Assembly: GCF_023065955.2 (NCBI RefSeq)
Contig: NW_026622985.1
Span: 73,459,931 to 73,523,930 of the forward strand
Length of the DNA: 64,000 bases
Reading direction: 5' to 3'
From: Ursus arctos
Lineage: Eukaryota; Chordata; Mammalia; Carnivora; Ursidae
Positions within the stretch are counted from its first letter, which is position 1, and each line of letters begins with the position of its first letter. The position numbers were made by a program, and so were the translations under genes. Under the pieces are notes generated by a model, which was not told where the DNA came from, searched no databases, and saw nothing but the letters and a program-made list of their open reading frames with translations. This document shows, in pieces, positions 38,513-49,466 of the stretch.

Positions 38513-40147
38513 CTGGGAAAAAGAAAAAAAAAAAAAGAGTCCTGGGCAGCAGTTGCTGGAAAGTCTCTGCTAAGCCACCTCCCAGCGCCGCTGTCCCTCC
38601 CAAGTTCTCGCCAAGTCCGGACGAGGCAGCGGCGGCAGCCAGGGCCAGCTGCACAAACTCTCAGCGCATGCTCCGGCCGCTGGCTGCCCGGGTTGGATCC
38701 GAGTGGGTGTTTCTTGTCCCTTCACCCGGCGTGAGCCCCCGAAGGGACGCCTCACCTCTGCAAGACACGGTCCAGAAAGAGAGAACGCCTGTGGACTTTG
38801 GGAAGGTCCGCGCAGTAAACCCCTTTAAAATGGTGGTGTCCGAGGAGGGGAGGCTGGGTTATAACCATAGGGAAACAGGCTTTTATTATATGAAAATATT
38901 TGTGTTTGAGAAGGGGGGGTGAAGGAGTGGCCCAACCCAATTCCTGCAATGAGAAACTAGTTTTCACAACCTTTCTGGAACCACCTCCTGTGATTTGTCA
39001 CTAATATGGTGCCCTATGATCCTTCTTACTGCTTTGTTGCCCTCCTGACTTAAAAAAACAAAAACAGTTCTTTCCCACTTCTATGGTGCACTGATAGAAT
39101 TTATGTAAACACCAGTCTAAACGTGTCTGGGTCTGATATCCAGAATAGAAAGAAAGAACGTTTTTTCACTCTTTCACAAGTAACCCAAAGTTTCCAAAAT
39201 TTTCTCCCAATAAGGTTGTCTGAGTTTTAACTGGATGACTTAACTTGAATTGTGTACAGAGTAATGGGTCTTTGAATTTGTTTTTACACTGGAAATTCAG
39301 GAAGCACTAAAGTAATAATAGGAGACTACCCTTCCAAAATACCTTCCCTTTTGGAAGGAAGAAGTTTCACACTTTAAAAAAATCACTCAATCATAGTCCT
39401 CATAAAAAATTTTGATGTTCTATGCCTCATGATAGTCCACATTTCTATGATTACTTCTGTGCACGATGTGTGGCAAATAGAACTATACTAAGAAATACAA
39501 ATTCCATGAAATACAAGCAACATCTTTGAGAAAACCTAATAATGGGAGGCCTCCCTAAATTTCTTAAGGGGAAAAAAGAAAACTGGAGTTCTGTATCCAT
39601 CATCGCCTGAATGGAGTCGGTTGTTGCATGACCAGAGTGGCAGTGAGACACACACTCTCATTTGGGTAGAAGTAAAATCAAGACTAAAAGAGAACCTGAG
39701 AGTTCTGGGTTAGGGTTAGGAAAAATCTTGGTAAGCAAGTCCCTAAGCTGAATGTAACGCAGCAAGCCCAAAAGAACACAAGATAGACATCCACACAGAA
39801 GACCAAGAAAAACCTGCAGTAATTCATCAGATGACTCTAACTCTGGCAATAAAGTATCTTCTGGAATCATGGAGAAGAGTAAAGAAACCCATTTTTTATC
39901 CTCTATCAGTGTGTGCTCAAATTAGGCTGTACACCAGCTCTCAGCAGAGGACTGCTGGGAAACCTGCCGTCTGAACACTGTTGGTGCGACACGTTCCTCT
40001 GAGAGGTAGAACCATGCCCCTTTGAGGGGAGTCTATGACTGCCATTAGAACTGACCAAAAGAGTGCAAAGAATTCCCACGTCACTGAACAGAGATCCTCC
40101 TCTACTTTGAGAAAGTAGTTAAGTTGCCTTTTCATAATTCATTAACA

Positions 40148-40335
40148 TTAAAAAATATATTTCATTTATTTATTTGAGAGAAAGAGCACGACTGGGGAGA
40201 AGGGCAAAGGGAGAAGGGGGAGAATCTCAAGCAGACTAGGTCCTGAGCTCAGAGCTCGATCCAGTGACCCTGAGATTATGACCTGAGCCGAAATTAAGAG
40301 TTGGTCACTCAACCAACTGAGCCACCAGGTGCCCC
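40148..40335 (-). mobile_element. Can-SINE
   Basis: Reversed copy ending 'caaccaactgagccaccagg' tgcccc. Flanks cataattcattaac and cataattcataaac are the target duplication. Confidence 0.9.
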
Positions 40336-40394
40336 ATAATTCATAAACTTTTAAGGGCCCCAGAATAATAAAATTTCGGAGGACAGTGCTTTAG

Positions 40395-40530
40395 AAATAT
40401 GTATATCCTACCTCCTTTTAATAAATAAGAAATATGGAGCCAAGAGAAAGAAGGGAAAGAAGTAGCTCAATGTTACATCTCTGGTTAAATCAGATTCCAA
40501 ACTAAAATCCAGAGTCCTAATTCTCTACTA
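40395..40530 (-). repeat. MIR relic
   Basis: 'aataaataagaaatatggag' and 'agtagctcaatgttacatct' with a downstream 'aatccagagtcctaattctc' fit reverse MIR. Confidence 0.55.
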
Positions 40531-40548
40531 TGTTAGTGCAGTGATTCT

Positions 40549-40720
40549 CAAAGTTTCTGTACATTCGAATCACTTGGAGAGCTTTGAAAAAATCCTAATA
40601 CATAAGCCATACCCCATACCAATTAAATCAGAATCTCTGCAGATGTGGCCTAGGTATCTAGATTTTTCCAAGTTCCCAAGTTAATTTTACTCTGCCGTGA
40701 AGTTTGGAAACCATTGAGTT
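40549..40720 (+). mobile_element. MER5A DNA transposon relic
   Basis: Begins cagtgattctcaaagtttct, continues 'gaatcacttggagagctttg' and 'aatcagaatctctgcagatg' and ends in a ggaaaccattg terminus. It is the length expected of MER5A (about 180 bp). Confidence 0.8.
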
Positions 40721-41754
40721 TTACAGATGCTGGAAAACCAGCACAGGAGTCTGCTCAGGCTTGGCTGGATCAAATCCTTCCCCTCTGAGCTGATAAATTG
40801 GGATTAATATCTCCATTTTACAAGTTCAGAAGAACAAAGCTGCTATAATATTCCTGCTAAATGGTCATCAGAGTTCATGTCGACACTCCTATAGAGGAGT
40901 CCTCCCCACATTGGAGGCATTGCCCTCCTGGGCAGTTCTGATTGTTCAAACCTGACCACGCCTCCTCCGCTTATCTTCTCCCCTTCAACTCTAGCTCTGC
41001 CTTTTGGAGTCCACAGCATGAGCAATCGTCCCATCTGACAGCCCTTCAACTCCTTAAAGGCAGCTGCTATTCCCTCCTTCTCCAATTCTTTTCTTCACCA
41101 GGATTATAAAAGCAAGGTAAGATTCTCTGTGAGAATAACTTCTTTTGTGCACAAAGGGAAGATAGAAAAAATACCAAAGGGGGCATGACAATCTGAATAT
41201 AGAGGAACACATTAGAAAGATTGCATGGTCTATGCATTGCCCATGAGGTAGGAGCCCAATCTGCTGGTCCTGTATGCTTCGTTATGTATGTTTTGAGTGT
41301 GTGGCACTACTGTGCCCCATGCTGGAGATCCTAGGGAAGAGATGGGTCTCTATCCTCCAGGAAAAGGAAAAACTGTTCTTTTCAGTTAAAGTACTACTAA
41401 CAGCTACTGTTTACGAGCAATCTCATATGTGCCAATCCCAGAGTTAGGAGTAAAACTCAGCTATGCAAATAAATACATACGTACGTAAATGAAAAAGAAA
41501 AAAGAGTAAAACTCAGCTATGCAGTAGGGTGATACAAGGTTCTCGCCCCACAAAGCAACTCATTTGTCCACATCTATCACGCTCACTCTGCTCACGTTGT
41601 GCAGAGGGAAGGAGCAGCATAGGTACTTGGTAGGAAGCATGAACTTCTAGTATCAGATTCTTCCAAGTGCACCTCAGAGAGCTCTTTACAATCAATACAA
41701 GAGGGAGACTTAATGCGTTTTAAGTAATATGTGCCTGACATAAATGGGGCTTCT

Positions 41755-41880
41755 CGAAATGTATCTTATTAATTCTTCATAACTACATAGTGAGATACTG
41801 AGACTCAGATGGTTGATTTCTCCAGCTCCATACAGGGAGTAAGTAAAGAAACTGAGATTTTAGGATCTGATTCTTTCCTC
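41755..41880 (-). repeat. MIR relic
   Basis: 'aattcttcataactacatag' and 'gagatactgagactcagatg' are reverse MIR words. Confidence 0.55.
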
Positions 41881-42129
41881 AGTTAATCTGCATTTCAGTA
41901 ATATTTCAAATTGGGGTAAGGATTCATTGACAAGTCTCATGAAGAAAAAGATTTTAGACATTCTGTTAGCTCTTGAGAATATGAGGTTGAATTCTATAAA
42001 TATGTATGCTCAAACTATAATTGGTAACTCTATTTTCACCTCTAAAAGAATGTACCCAAATGGACTGAGAAAAGCCTTTCGTTACTGAATTAAGTAAATT
42101 CACTATTAGGTAAATTGTTCTCAACTACA

Positions 42130-42345
42130 AGCCTAATGTTGGCAAATAAAATACAAGGTGCCCAGTGAGACTAGAATTTCAGAAGGACAACAAAGAATGT
42201 TTTGGTGTAAGGGTGTCCCAAATACTGCATGGGACAAATACCGCACTGAGCATACATATACTAAAAAACTATTCATTGTTTATCTGAAATTCAAATTTAG
42301 CTATGCATCCTACATTTTTATTTGCTAACTCTGGCAGCCCTATGC
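42130..42345. mobile_element. Palindromic DNA-transposon relic, copy 2
   Basis: Starts 'ttggcaaataaaatacaagg', has a centre around 'gtcccaaatactgcatggga', and returns through 'ttgtttatctgaaattcaaa' to end in tttgctaactctggca. Same family as 19455-19650. Confidence 0.75.
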
Positions 42346-42519
42346 AAACTAGAGAATTCAGCTGAAAGTGCCGCAGCAGTAAGGATGTAAGTAAATATAT
42401 TACTCCACATAACAGGAAGTCCGAAAAGAGCAACTCATCCACTTGATAATGACATCAAGGAATCAGTTCTTTTTCTACCTTACTCTTCTGATATACACAA
42501 GGTATAAACTAGCGTCCTT

Positions 42520-42900
42520 GGGCTTCCTCTTCTCATGACTGCAAGATGGCGGTGCAATTCCAGACGTTGCATTGAGTTATTACTTCTTCTAGAGGAGGAG
42601 GAAACTGTTCCCTTCTATGGGTCTCCCTTGGGATCAAAGAAACCTTCCCAAAGTTTTGTAGCAGGTCATCCCTTGTGATTCATTAGCTAGAGCCCTGTCT
42701 CATACCCATGAATGCGTCAATTATTGGCAAAGAGTGTGAGCCTGCCGTGACTGATTTAAAACAATCAGAATGCATTCTCCGTGTCTCGGGTAACACTTCT
42801 CTGGAGCACATGGCCAGACAGAGGAGGAGAGATAACTGAACAGAGGCAGAATTCTGGTTGAACTTCAGAGTGGAGAAAAGAATGGATGCTGCCATCGTCT
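42520..42900. repeat. Old interspersed repeat, class uncertain
   Basis: A 'tcatgactgcaagatggcgg' start followed by 'tgattcattagctagagccc' and 'gtgactgatttaaaacaatc' resembles a common old mammalian repeat that I cannot name with confidence. Confidence 0.4.
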
Positions 42901-43239
42901 TTCCTATTCACTGCTGAAACAACCCAGCTCTCAGCCAATTATTTCTTGGCAGTACTCAGCAAAGGCCCTTAGTTACTGAGAGAACCACTGAAGCAGGAAC
43001 TTACTGGCAACAGCACAAGATCCTAAGAGAACCCCATCACATCATTTCCATCTTATGACATATGCCTGCATCTCGCACCTGTATTTGCCTTTGTACACCA
43101 TACTATTGATTAAAGGATTGCCCAAATCAGCACCCTCATAAAAGCCCCTGGAAGACTTTCCTCTTGAAGTTTATCCAAACCCAACATCTGTACAAAGTTC
43201 AGAGATTTGGACTAATTTCATCAGTTGACATTGGTACAA

Positions 43240-43340
43240 ATAAGCTCGTCTTATTTGATAAATATTTATTGAATTGTTACTACAAACTCAGAATTGTGGT
43301 AGGAGATACCAAAACTTCTTACATAGTTTTGACTGTCAAA
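43240..43340 (-). repeat. L2 relic
   Basis: 'gataaatatttattgaattg' followed by 'gtggtaggagataccaaaac' is a reverse L2 3' end. Confidence 0.5.
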
Positions 43341-43802
43341 GAATTTATAACTTCATTAGCATACCTCTCTTCAGAAAGCAAAATTTGTAGAATGTGAGAA
43401 CTCTTTCCCTTTGTAAGAAGTCTTAATTTACAGTTCTTTGAAACAAACTGTACAGGTTGCATTTACAAACAGCTGCTAAAGCCTACCTTTCTGACAAAGG
43501 TCCCTCAGGAATTATTCCATTATCCCACCACATCAAGTTCTTGTCATGCCCATAACAACGAGGACGAAGCTAGCAACCATGGATATTAGACAGTTGTCTT
43601 CATCTGCTGTCCCTTCCAATCCACTGGCTGTGCTTTAAAGCCGTCCAGTGTCTCCAAAGGTGCATTAATTAAACATTTAGTTATTTACACTAGATTAAAA
43701 TATTTAATTTTAGAACCTATTTTCAGTTAGCTAATTGAAACTCACTAGTGTCCTCACCCTACCATGTACAAACCAACCATTTTCTATGACAAAAACAATT
43801 GT

Positions 43803-44023
43803 GGGGGTGCCTGGGGGGCTCAGTCCCTTAAGTGTCTGCCTTAGGCTCAGGTCATGATCCCAGGATTCTGGGATCCAGCCCCTGCATTGGAGTCCTTGCT
43901 CAGCGGGGAGCCTGCTTCTCCCTCTCCCTCTGTGCTCTCTTTCTCCCTCTGCCTGCCGCTCCCACTGCTTGTGCACGCTCTCTCTCTCTCTCTCTGTCAA
44001 GTAAATAAATACATTTTTTTTTA
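43803..44023 (+). mobile_element. Can-SINE
   Basis: Head gggggtgcctggggggctca, body with an extra CT-rich block and (CT)n, tail AAATAAATAC then T-rich. The aattgtg flanks suggest a target duplication. Confidence 0.9.
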
Positions 44024-45459
44024 AATTGTGATTTTATGCTGATAATTCAGCTTTTACAAAAGTTTTACCATTGCAACTTGGACTTTCTGTTCTTATGTTA
44101 TTATTCGTATGCATGTGTATTCGCTACAGCAGGATATGGCAAGCTAGAGGTGTAGTAAATTCTCATTTCATATTTCATAGTATGAACGAAGAAATGACCA
44201 ATGAATAAGAAAAAAAGCTAGTGTCTCTGCTTTCTTTGATGACGATCCATTTTGTTCTTTGTAAAGAATTAACAACGGCCATTATGTTTTACTGTATTTG
44301 TATTGTCAGTATTCTTTCTTAGAAGGCAGCATTAAATGACTACTATTCATGGTAATAAAGGAAGAGATACCATGTCAGGGACATAAAATATCCATATATA
44401 ACGTATACAAGTTTTAAAAACTTACAAACATTTCTATCATTTTAATGCCTTTCCTAGCTTTGTCATTGCTGTAACTGACTAGAAAAAAGACTTGGAAGGT
44501 AATAGGTTTGATTTAGAAAACTTACACACATTTTCCCAAATGACTAGTAGAAATTAAATTATATGTTTTTTGGTGTGAGTTTCATACTGATGGTGTTTCA
44601 TGAACCCCTTGTTGCATTAGCACTGGGTCACAGAGGGATCTTTCCGACCTGCCAATGTGAAGATGAGTTGGTTCTCTCTTCGGGGAAGGTGGTCTAAAAT
44701 GTAACGGCAGCCAACATGGGCTGCAAGGCTGACCATATGTTAACTTAACTAACTAAGTCCCGACAGCCATTCCTCGGATCAGACGTAAAAGCTGAGCCTG
44801 TAGCAGCCAAAACCTTACGTTACTTAGGTGTACTCTGTTTCTCGATCTTTTCTTCCTTTTACTGTTCCCAACTTGCACATATACTGAGAGCATGATAAAT
44901 CATGTCCCCTCTTCCCTCCCTTCCACAACCTCCCTTTCAGGCTAGTGTTGCCAACTATCCCATGAACTCACCACGTTTGCTACACATGCAAAGTTTCACA
45001 AACGTGCCTCATTCGGTTATGGGAGTGGGCAGGGATGGCCAGAACCTAGAAACTAGACCAATCGATTAGGGTGTGACTGGAACGTGAGTGAAGACCCATC
45101 AAAAGGCGATGTAAATTCAAGCAGCCGAGCGGAACTAAGTATGAGGGGAATGTGTTGGCAAGCGGGAGGTGGGAATCTAGCAGGAAGACAGATGGCGGCA
45201 TCGGAGAGGCCCAGCAAATGGGAACAGGCAGGCGCCCTGGCAGACTAGCAGAAGTCAGGGGCACAGGAGGTGGGCAGCAGAAAACAGGAAAAGGTTCACG
45301 AAATCAAGGAAAGCTGCCCACCTTCATCAAGGTGATTCAGTCCTTCTCTGCCAAGACGCAGTCGGGAAGGCTGGTCCAGGCAGATGCATACAGGTCCTCA
45401 GAAAGGCGGGATTCGAGAACAAGAACCCCGGTCCCGGAGCAATTCCTCTAGTCCCTAGT

Positions 45460-45600
45460 TTGAAGAGTTATAATATTAAGATTAGAAAAGTTTGTGGTGT
45501 CCAGATTGAGGAAGATCTTAAATTCTGGGCCAAGGAGTTTGCACCTCATTCAGAAGCAATGACAGCCACAAAAGGGTTTTCACACGAGCAGAAGGATAAC
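45460..45600 (-). repeat. L2 relic
   Basis: 'gatcttaaattctgggccaa' then gagtttgcacctcatt and 'gggttttcacacgagcagaa' follow the reverse L2 order. Confidence 0.5.
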
Positions 45601-45609
45601 AGAAGAAAT

Positions 45610-45775
45610 CTATCTGCTGGGTTTTGAAGTCGACCTGGGTTTGAATGCTGGCTTCACCGACTTGCTAGTAACGTGATAATGAGCAAATGACCTTACCTCC
45701 ATAAGCCTCACTTTCCTTATCTGTATACTTCCCTCTTAAAGTGGTCATGAGTATTACGTAAGGTGTGAGCGGCCT
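45610..45775 (+). repeat. MIR SINE relic
   Basis: 'acctgggtttgaatgctggc', 'agcctcactttccttatctg' and 'ggtcatgagtattacgtaag' in MIR order. Confidence 0.75.
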
Positions 45776-46779
45776 AAATTTAGCTGGGGTCACACTGTCC
45801 TTTGAGGTTTGAATAGAATAGGTGGAACCTCTTTCCGGCAAGCAGTGGGCAAAGTCGTTCTGTTCTCCCCCTTGCAATCCCTCTGGGTATCATTTCGATG
45901 AAAAATAAGGGGAAACCCTTCTCCTAGAGTTCTGAATCAGTCCATGGATCATCCTGTCATCCCACACGGGCTATTCTTTCCTCTGAAAGGTGACAGCCCT
46001 CAAGGAAAGATACCTTCCCTCTCAGAGCATGGCCAGCACAAGCCTACATTCGTAGCTGCCTTCAGCTGAAATCTCAGAGACCCCGAAGGGATTTCCGTAG
46101 CAGCACTACAGACAACTCGAAAACGAGTATCAGAAATTCTCTGGCTACTCCGGCACCACTTACTGCTTCCTTGTCGCCTTTCTCTGAAGTTTCTACGTTG
46201 ACTGACCCTCCTCGTCTCACTGCTTATACTCCAACGTCAAATTCCTGGTAACTTCTCATGCAGACGACTAGCTATCTATTTTGTTTTATGGCCAACGTTG
46301 AAACTACGCCCCAGGGGTCTCGGCTTTCACACAATTCTCTCCCCAAGCGACATTCTGGTGCAAGGCAAGTGAGAAGAGATCCACGGATCTAATGAAGATA
46401 GAGTCTAGACAATAGACAGCTAGTTTTCGGAAAAGAGCCTCGGATTAAGACAGTTTGGGGGAGTCATTCTGGAATCGAAACAAAGAGTAAACACGGACCC
46501 CAGAAGCTATTCCTTTCAAGAAAAGGCATTTCGATGGTATGACTTTGTAGAGGAACAGAAGCCCAGGGGCATGGTTGGAAACAATACCAAAACTGGTAGG
46601 CAATTAGTGGAATCGACCAGCTGGCTGCGGTCAGGGGAAGAGAGGGCGCCAGCCCTACCAGGACCACGGTCACCCCAGCGTGGCTGCGGTACACCCCCCG
46701 CTGAGCCTCCTGAGGGGCAACAGCAGACACTTACCACCAAGAAGGGGGGAAACGCACGTCACTAAAATAATCCAGCCAA

Positions 46780-47170
46780 TCGCTAAACAAATAAACGAGC
46801 AAATAACAATAACAAGCCCCAAAGTGGGAGGGAGCAGCCAGGACCTAGAGTTGCTATAATGTATTATCTAAAATGTCTGGTTCCCAACGAAAAAAATTTG
46901 AGGCCTGAAAAGAAACAGGAAAGTATGACTCATCCACCAGAAAAATAAGCAGACAACAGAAACTGCCTGTGACAGTGACCTGATGGCAGATCTAACAGAA
47001 AAAGATTCCAAAGTAGCCATTTTAAATATGTTCACAGTACAAAAGGAAGTGTGGCTTAAGAAGGAAAGGAAGGTGTGATGGCAACGTCACATCACACAGA
47101 GAATATCAGTAAAAAGCTAACAATTATTGAAAAATAACAAAAATAACCAAATGTGGCTGTATGTTCTAGA
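46780..47170 (+). mobile_element. Old L1 fragment (region before/at ORF1)
   Basis: Text such as 'tctaacagaaaaagattcca', 'gccattttaaatatgttcac' and 'gagaatatcagtaaaaagct' resembles the 5' region of old mammalian L1 elements. No ORF2 or 3' end is present next to it. The piece from 46430 may belong to the same element. Confidence 0.6.
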
Positions 47171-47440
47171 CCCAATAGCACACTTTATAAGAACATTTTA
47201 TATAAACAACTATGTGTGTGTGTATGTGTGTGTATCAATACATTATATATAGTTACACATGTGTGTGTATGAAATGTGTTGTTAAGCCTAGAACACATAG
47301 AAATATAATATAATTGTAATACACTTGCCAGTAACAGCACAAAGGATGTGGTGGGTAGGAGCAAAGCTGTAATGGTCTCAGGAAATGACTGTGATAAAAA
47401 GGTGATAAAGCAATAATTACATAAAATAGATAAAGACGAA

Positions 47441-47584
47441 AAGAAGGAAGGAAGGAAAGAAGGAAGGAGGGAAGGAAGGAGGGAGGGAGGGAAGGGGAGA
47501 GGAAAGGAAAGGAAAGGAAAGGGAAGGGAAGGGAAGGGAAGGGAAGGGAAGGGAAGGGAAGGGAAGGAAAGGAAAGAGAGAGAA
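47441..47584. repeat. Polypurine (AAGG)n-(AAAGG)n-(AAGGG)n tract
   Basis: A nearly uninterrupted purine strand of about 140 bases passing from AAGG to AAAGG (four units) to AAGGG (about nine units) and ending in (GA)n. On the other strand it produces a spurious Ser-Phe-Pro-Leu open frame. Confidence 0.95.
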
Positions 47585-48111
47585 TTCCTCCATCTGCCTC
47601 TTCCAAAATAAAGATACGAACCCCTATCTTCCTTAGCACTTGCTGGCTAAATTGCCACTGGCCTTCTTCGGCTTGCTCACCCCCACTCCGATGCTGAAAC
47701 AAGCCCGATGTTGCAATGCAGATGCTATAACAGGAAAGGCAAGCTTATTTGCTGCCAGGGCTTCCGAGAATGCCTTTGTCCTCTAGTTGCAGCCTATCCT
47801 TATTGGCCCCATTGGTCCGGTACTAATTATGGGCTCTTGCTTCTGCTTTTCCTACCTGACATTCCAATTTAGAATTATATTTAGAATCAGAAATGCTTCC
47901 CCAAACCCCTTCTTGGTTAGGCCTCAGTACTAATCTTAATCTCTCCCTCCAGAGGCTAGATCTTGTTCCCTATGTTTCACCTGCTTTCTTACTTTTCTGA
48001 GACCTATTGGGATTAGACCCTTAAACCATCACAATGTTACCGCCTGCTTAACTTGGAGTTTTCTTGATGTTGTGTACCATAAGCCCCACCCCCACCCCCA
48101 CCAACAGCACT

Positions 48112-48112
<1 letters not shown>

Positions 48113-48155
<43 letters not shown>

Positions 48156-48162
48156 ACACACA
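48113..48162. repeat. (CA)n microsatellite
   Basis: About nineteen CA units, then CGTG and four more; likely polymorphic. Confidence 0.95.
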
Positions 48163-49059
48163 GTGTTGGACCTCCTTAATTACGAAAACCAGCACAGCAC
48201 GAAGCAAGTCTAGGTCTTCCTGACCCTTCCAACGTGTCCCTCAAGCCCTTGGGACAGTGTCCAGCCCTTTCCTACACTGACCTGTAGGGATTGTTATGGT
48301 TTTTGTGTCTTTGTATTGGTTTTGCTTAAACATGGTCAAGTTTTAACAGTGAATGCACCGGCAGTGTGATCTCACAGCTTTGGGAAGTAAGCAGGTTGTT
48401 AGCTTTTCTACTGGGTTTGTAATATTACTTTCTGTCTCCTCACTGTCAGGCTGGTCTTTGCTGGCTTGTTTGTTATTTTTGCTGGTCAAAGTGCGCCTGC
48501 AACAAGCTACACAGCTCTCCCCTTCCCTGTTTCCTGCTCTCCTATCAAAAGCAAAGGAACACATTTTCTAATTTACTTTCCGGGAGAAACAAGATGATGG
48601 AACGGAACTCAAAATCGTGGAATTATACTCTAATGAAAGTCTAGAAAAGTCCCTGAGCTTTAGTGTAAGGATTTTGTGATGTCTGTTTTTTCATAAGGAT
48701 TTAATGTAAGGATCGTCTGTATAGGTGTGTATGTTTATGTGTTTTTTACTCATCTGTGTTCTGTGCATTTAAGGTTCTAAGATCGGAGGCCTCTGGTCAT
48801 GAAAGTATTACTACATTAATCTTTTGAAAAAAAAGACTTTGAGAAAATATTTGAAGGTAATTTTACTTGTCACAGATCATAACAATATTTCCAAGTCTAA
48901 TTTTGTATCTGAGCTACTTCAGACCTATGTAGTGAGTGAAATGACCACTGAACTGGGAAGCAGAAGACTGAGGCTCTAATCCAGATTTTTCCTGAGCCAG
49001 GAAACCTAGAGTTGTTTAATGGCTTTCCATCTGGAGGGATAAGAAAGAATTTAACTTAG

Positions 49060-49466
49060 GGGTGCTTGGGTGGCTCAGTCGGTTAAGCAGCTGCCTTAGG
49101 CTCAGGTCATGGACCTAGGGTCCTGGGCTCAGGTCATGATCCCAGGGTCCTGGGATCGAGCCCCGCATGGAGAAGCCAAACCTGGCTTCTCCCTGCCACT
49201 CTGCCTACTTGTGCTCTCTCTCCATCTCTCTGTCAAATAAATAAATAAAATATATTTTTTAAAGATTTTATTTATTTATTCGACAGAGATAGAGACAGCC
49301 AGCGAGAGAGGGAACACAAGCAGGGGGAGTGGGAGAGGAAGAAGCAGGCTCCTAGCTGAGGAGCCTGATGTGGGGCTCGATCCCACAACGCCGGGATCAC
49401 GCCCTGAGCCGAAGGCAGATGCTTAACCGCTGTGCCACCCAGGCGCCCCAATAAAATATTTTTTAA
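49060..49466 (+). mobile_element. Can-SINE interrupted by a second Can-SINE
   Basis: The outer element starts ggggtgcttgggtggctcag. Its middle contains a near-duplication: ggctcaggtcatggacctag then gctcaggtcatgatcccagg. The exact 16-bp duplication aaagaatttaacttag flanks the whole compound (49044-49059 and 49467-49482). The inner SINE sits in its A-rich tail. Confidence 0.92.
49262..49449 (-). mobile_element. Inner Can-SINE, arctoid type
   Basis: Reversed young-type copy with 'gacagccagcgagagaggga' and a clean head 'gtgccacccaggcgcccc'. Its target duplication (AATAAAATATTTTTTAAA-like, 49244-49263 and 49450-49467, differing by one AT unit) is made from the outer tail, so it inserted later. 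Confidence 0.92.

Larger units (their letters stand above)
38338..38520 (-). other. TSPAN12: Probable TSPAN12 non-coding exon 1 (5' end approximate)
   Basis: Within the CpG island a strong donor, ACG followed by gtgagt, lies at 38337-38332 on the minus strand, 941 bp upstream of the exon 2 acceptor. I take it as the end of the untranslated first exon. The transcription start is not visible: no TATA box was seen and the promoter looks like a dispersed CpG type, so 38520 is only a guess that keeps the GCC/CGG-rich tract (about 38480-38510) near the cap. Other possible donors are at about 38750 (gtgagg) and 38088 (gtgagt), so alternative first exons cannot be excluded. RNA 5'-end data would settle it. 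Confidence 0.6.
37790..38760. promoter_or_regulatory. TSPAN12: CpG island at the TSPAN12 promoter
   Basis: This is the only strongly GC-rich, CpG-dense stretch in the window; both flanks fall back to AT-rich DNA. It holds runs such as gccgccgccgccgtcgtcgc (about 38486), a GCGCATGC NRF1-like core near 38664, and GC boxes at 38015-38043. It covers the inferred exon 1 and most of intron 1. Position and gene orientation fit a housekeeping-style promoter firing toward lower coordinates. Borders were judged by eye. Confidence 0.85.

Noticed and set aside
38324..38734. 136-codon plus-strand open frame in the CpG island
   Set aside because: GC-rich DNA lacks stops; the product is an Arg/Pro/Ser-rich artefact antisense to the inferred TSPAN12 exon 1.
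39706..39722. Two telomere-like units (gggttagggttagg)
   Set aside because: Only two units, no longer array, so not an interstitial telomere.
47253..47702. 149-codon minus-strand open frame
   Set aside because: It is mainly the complement of the polypurine microsatellite (Ser-Phe-Pro-Leu runs); no domain and no gene context.
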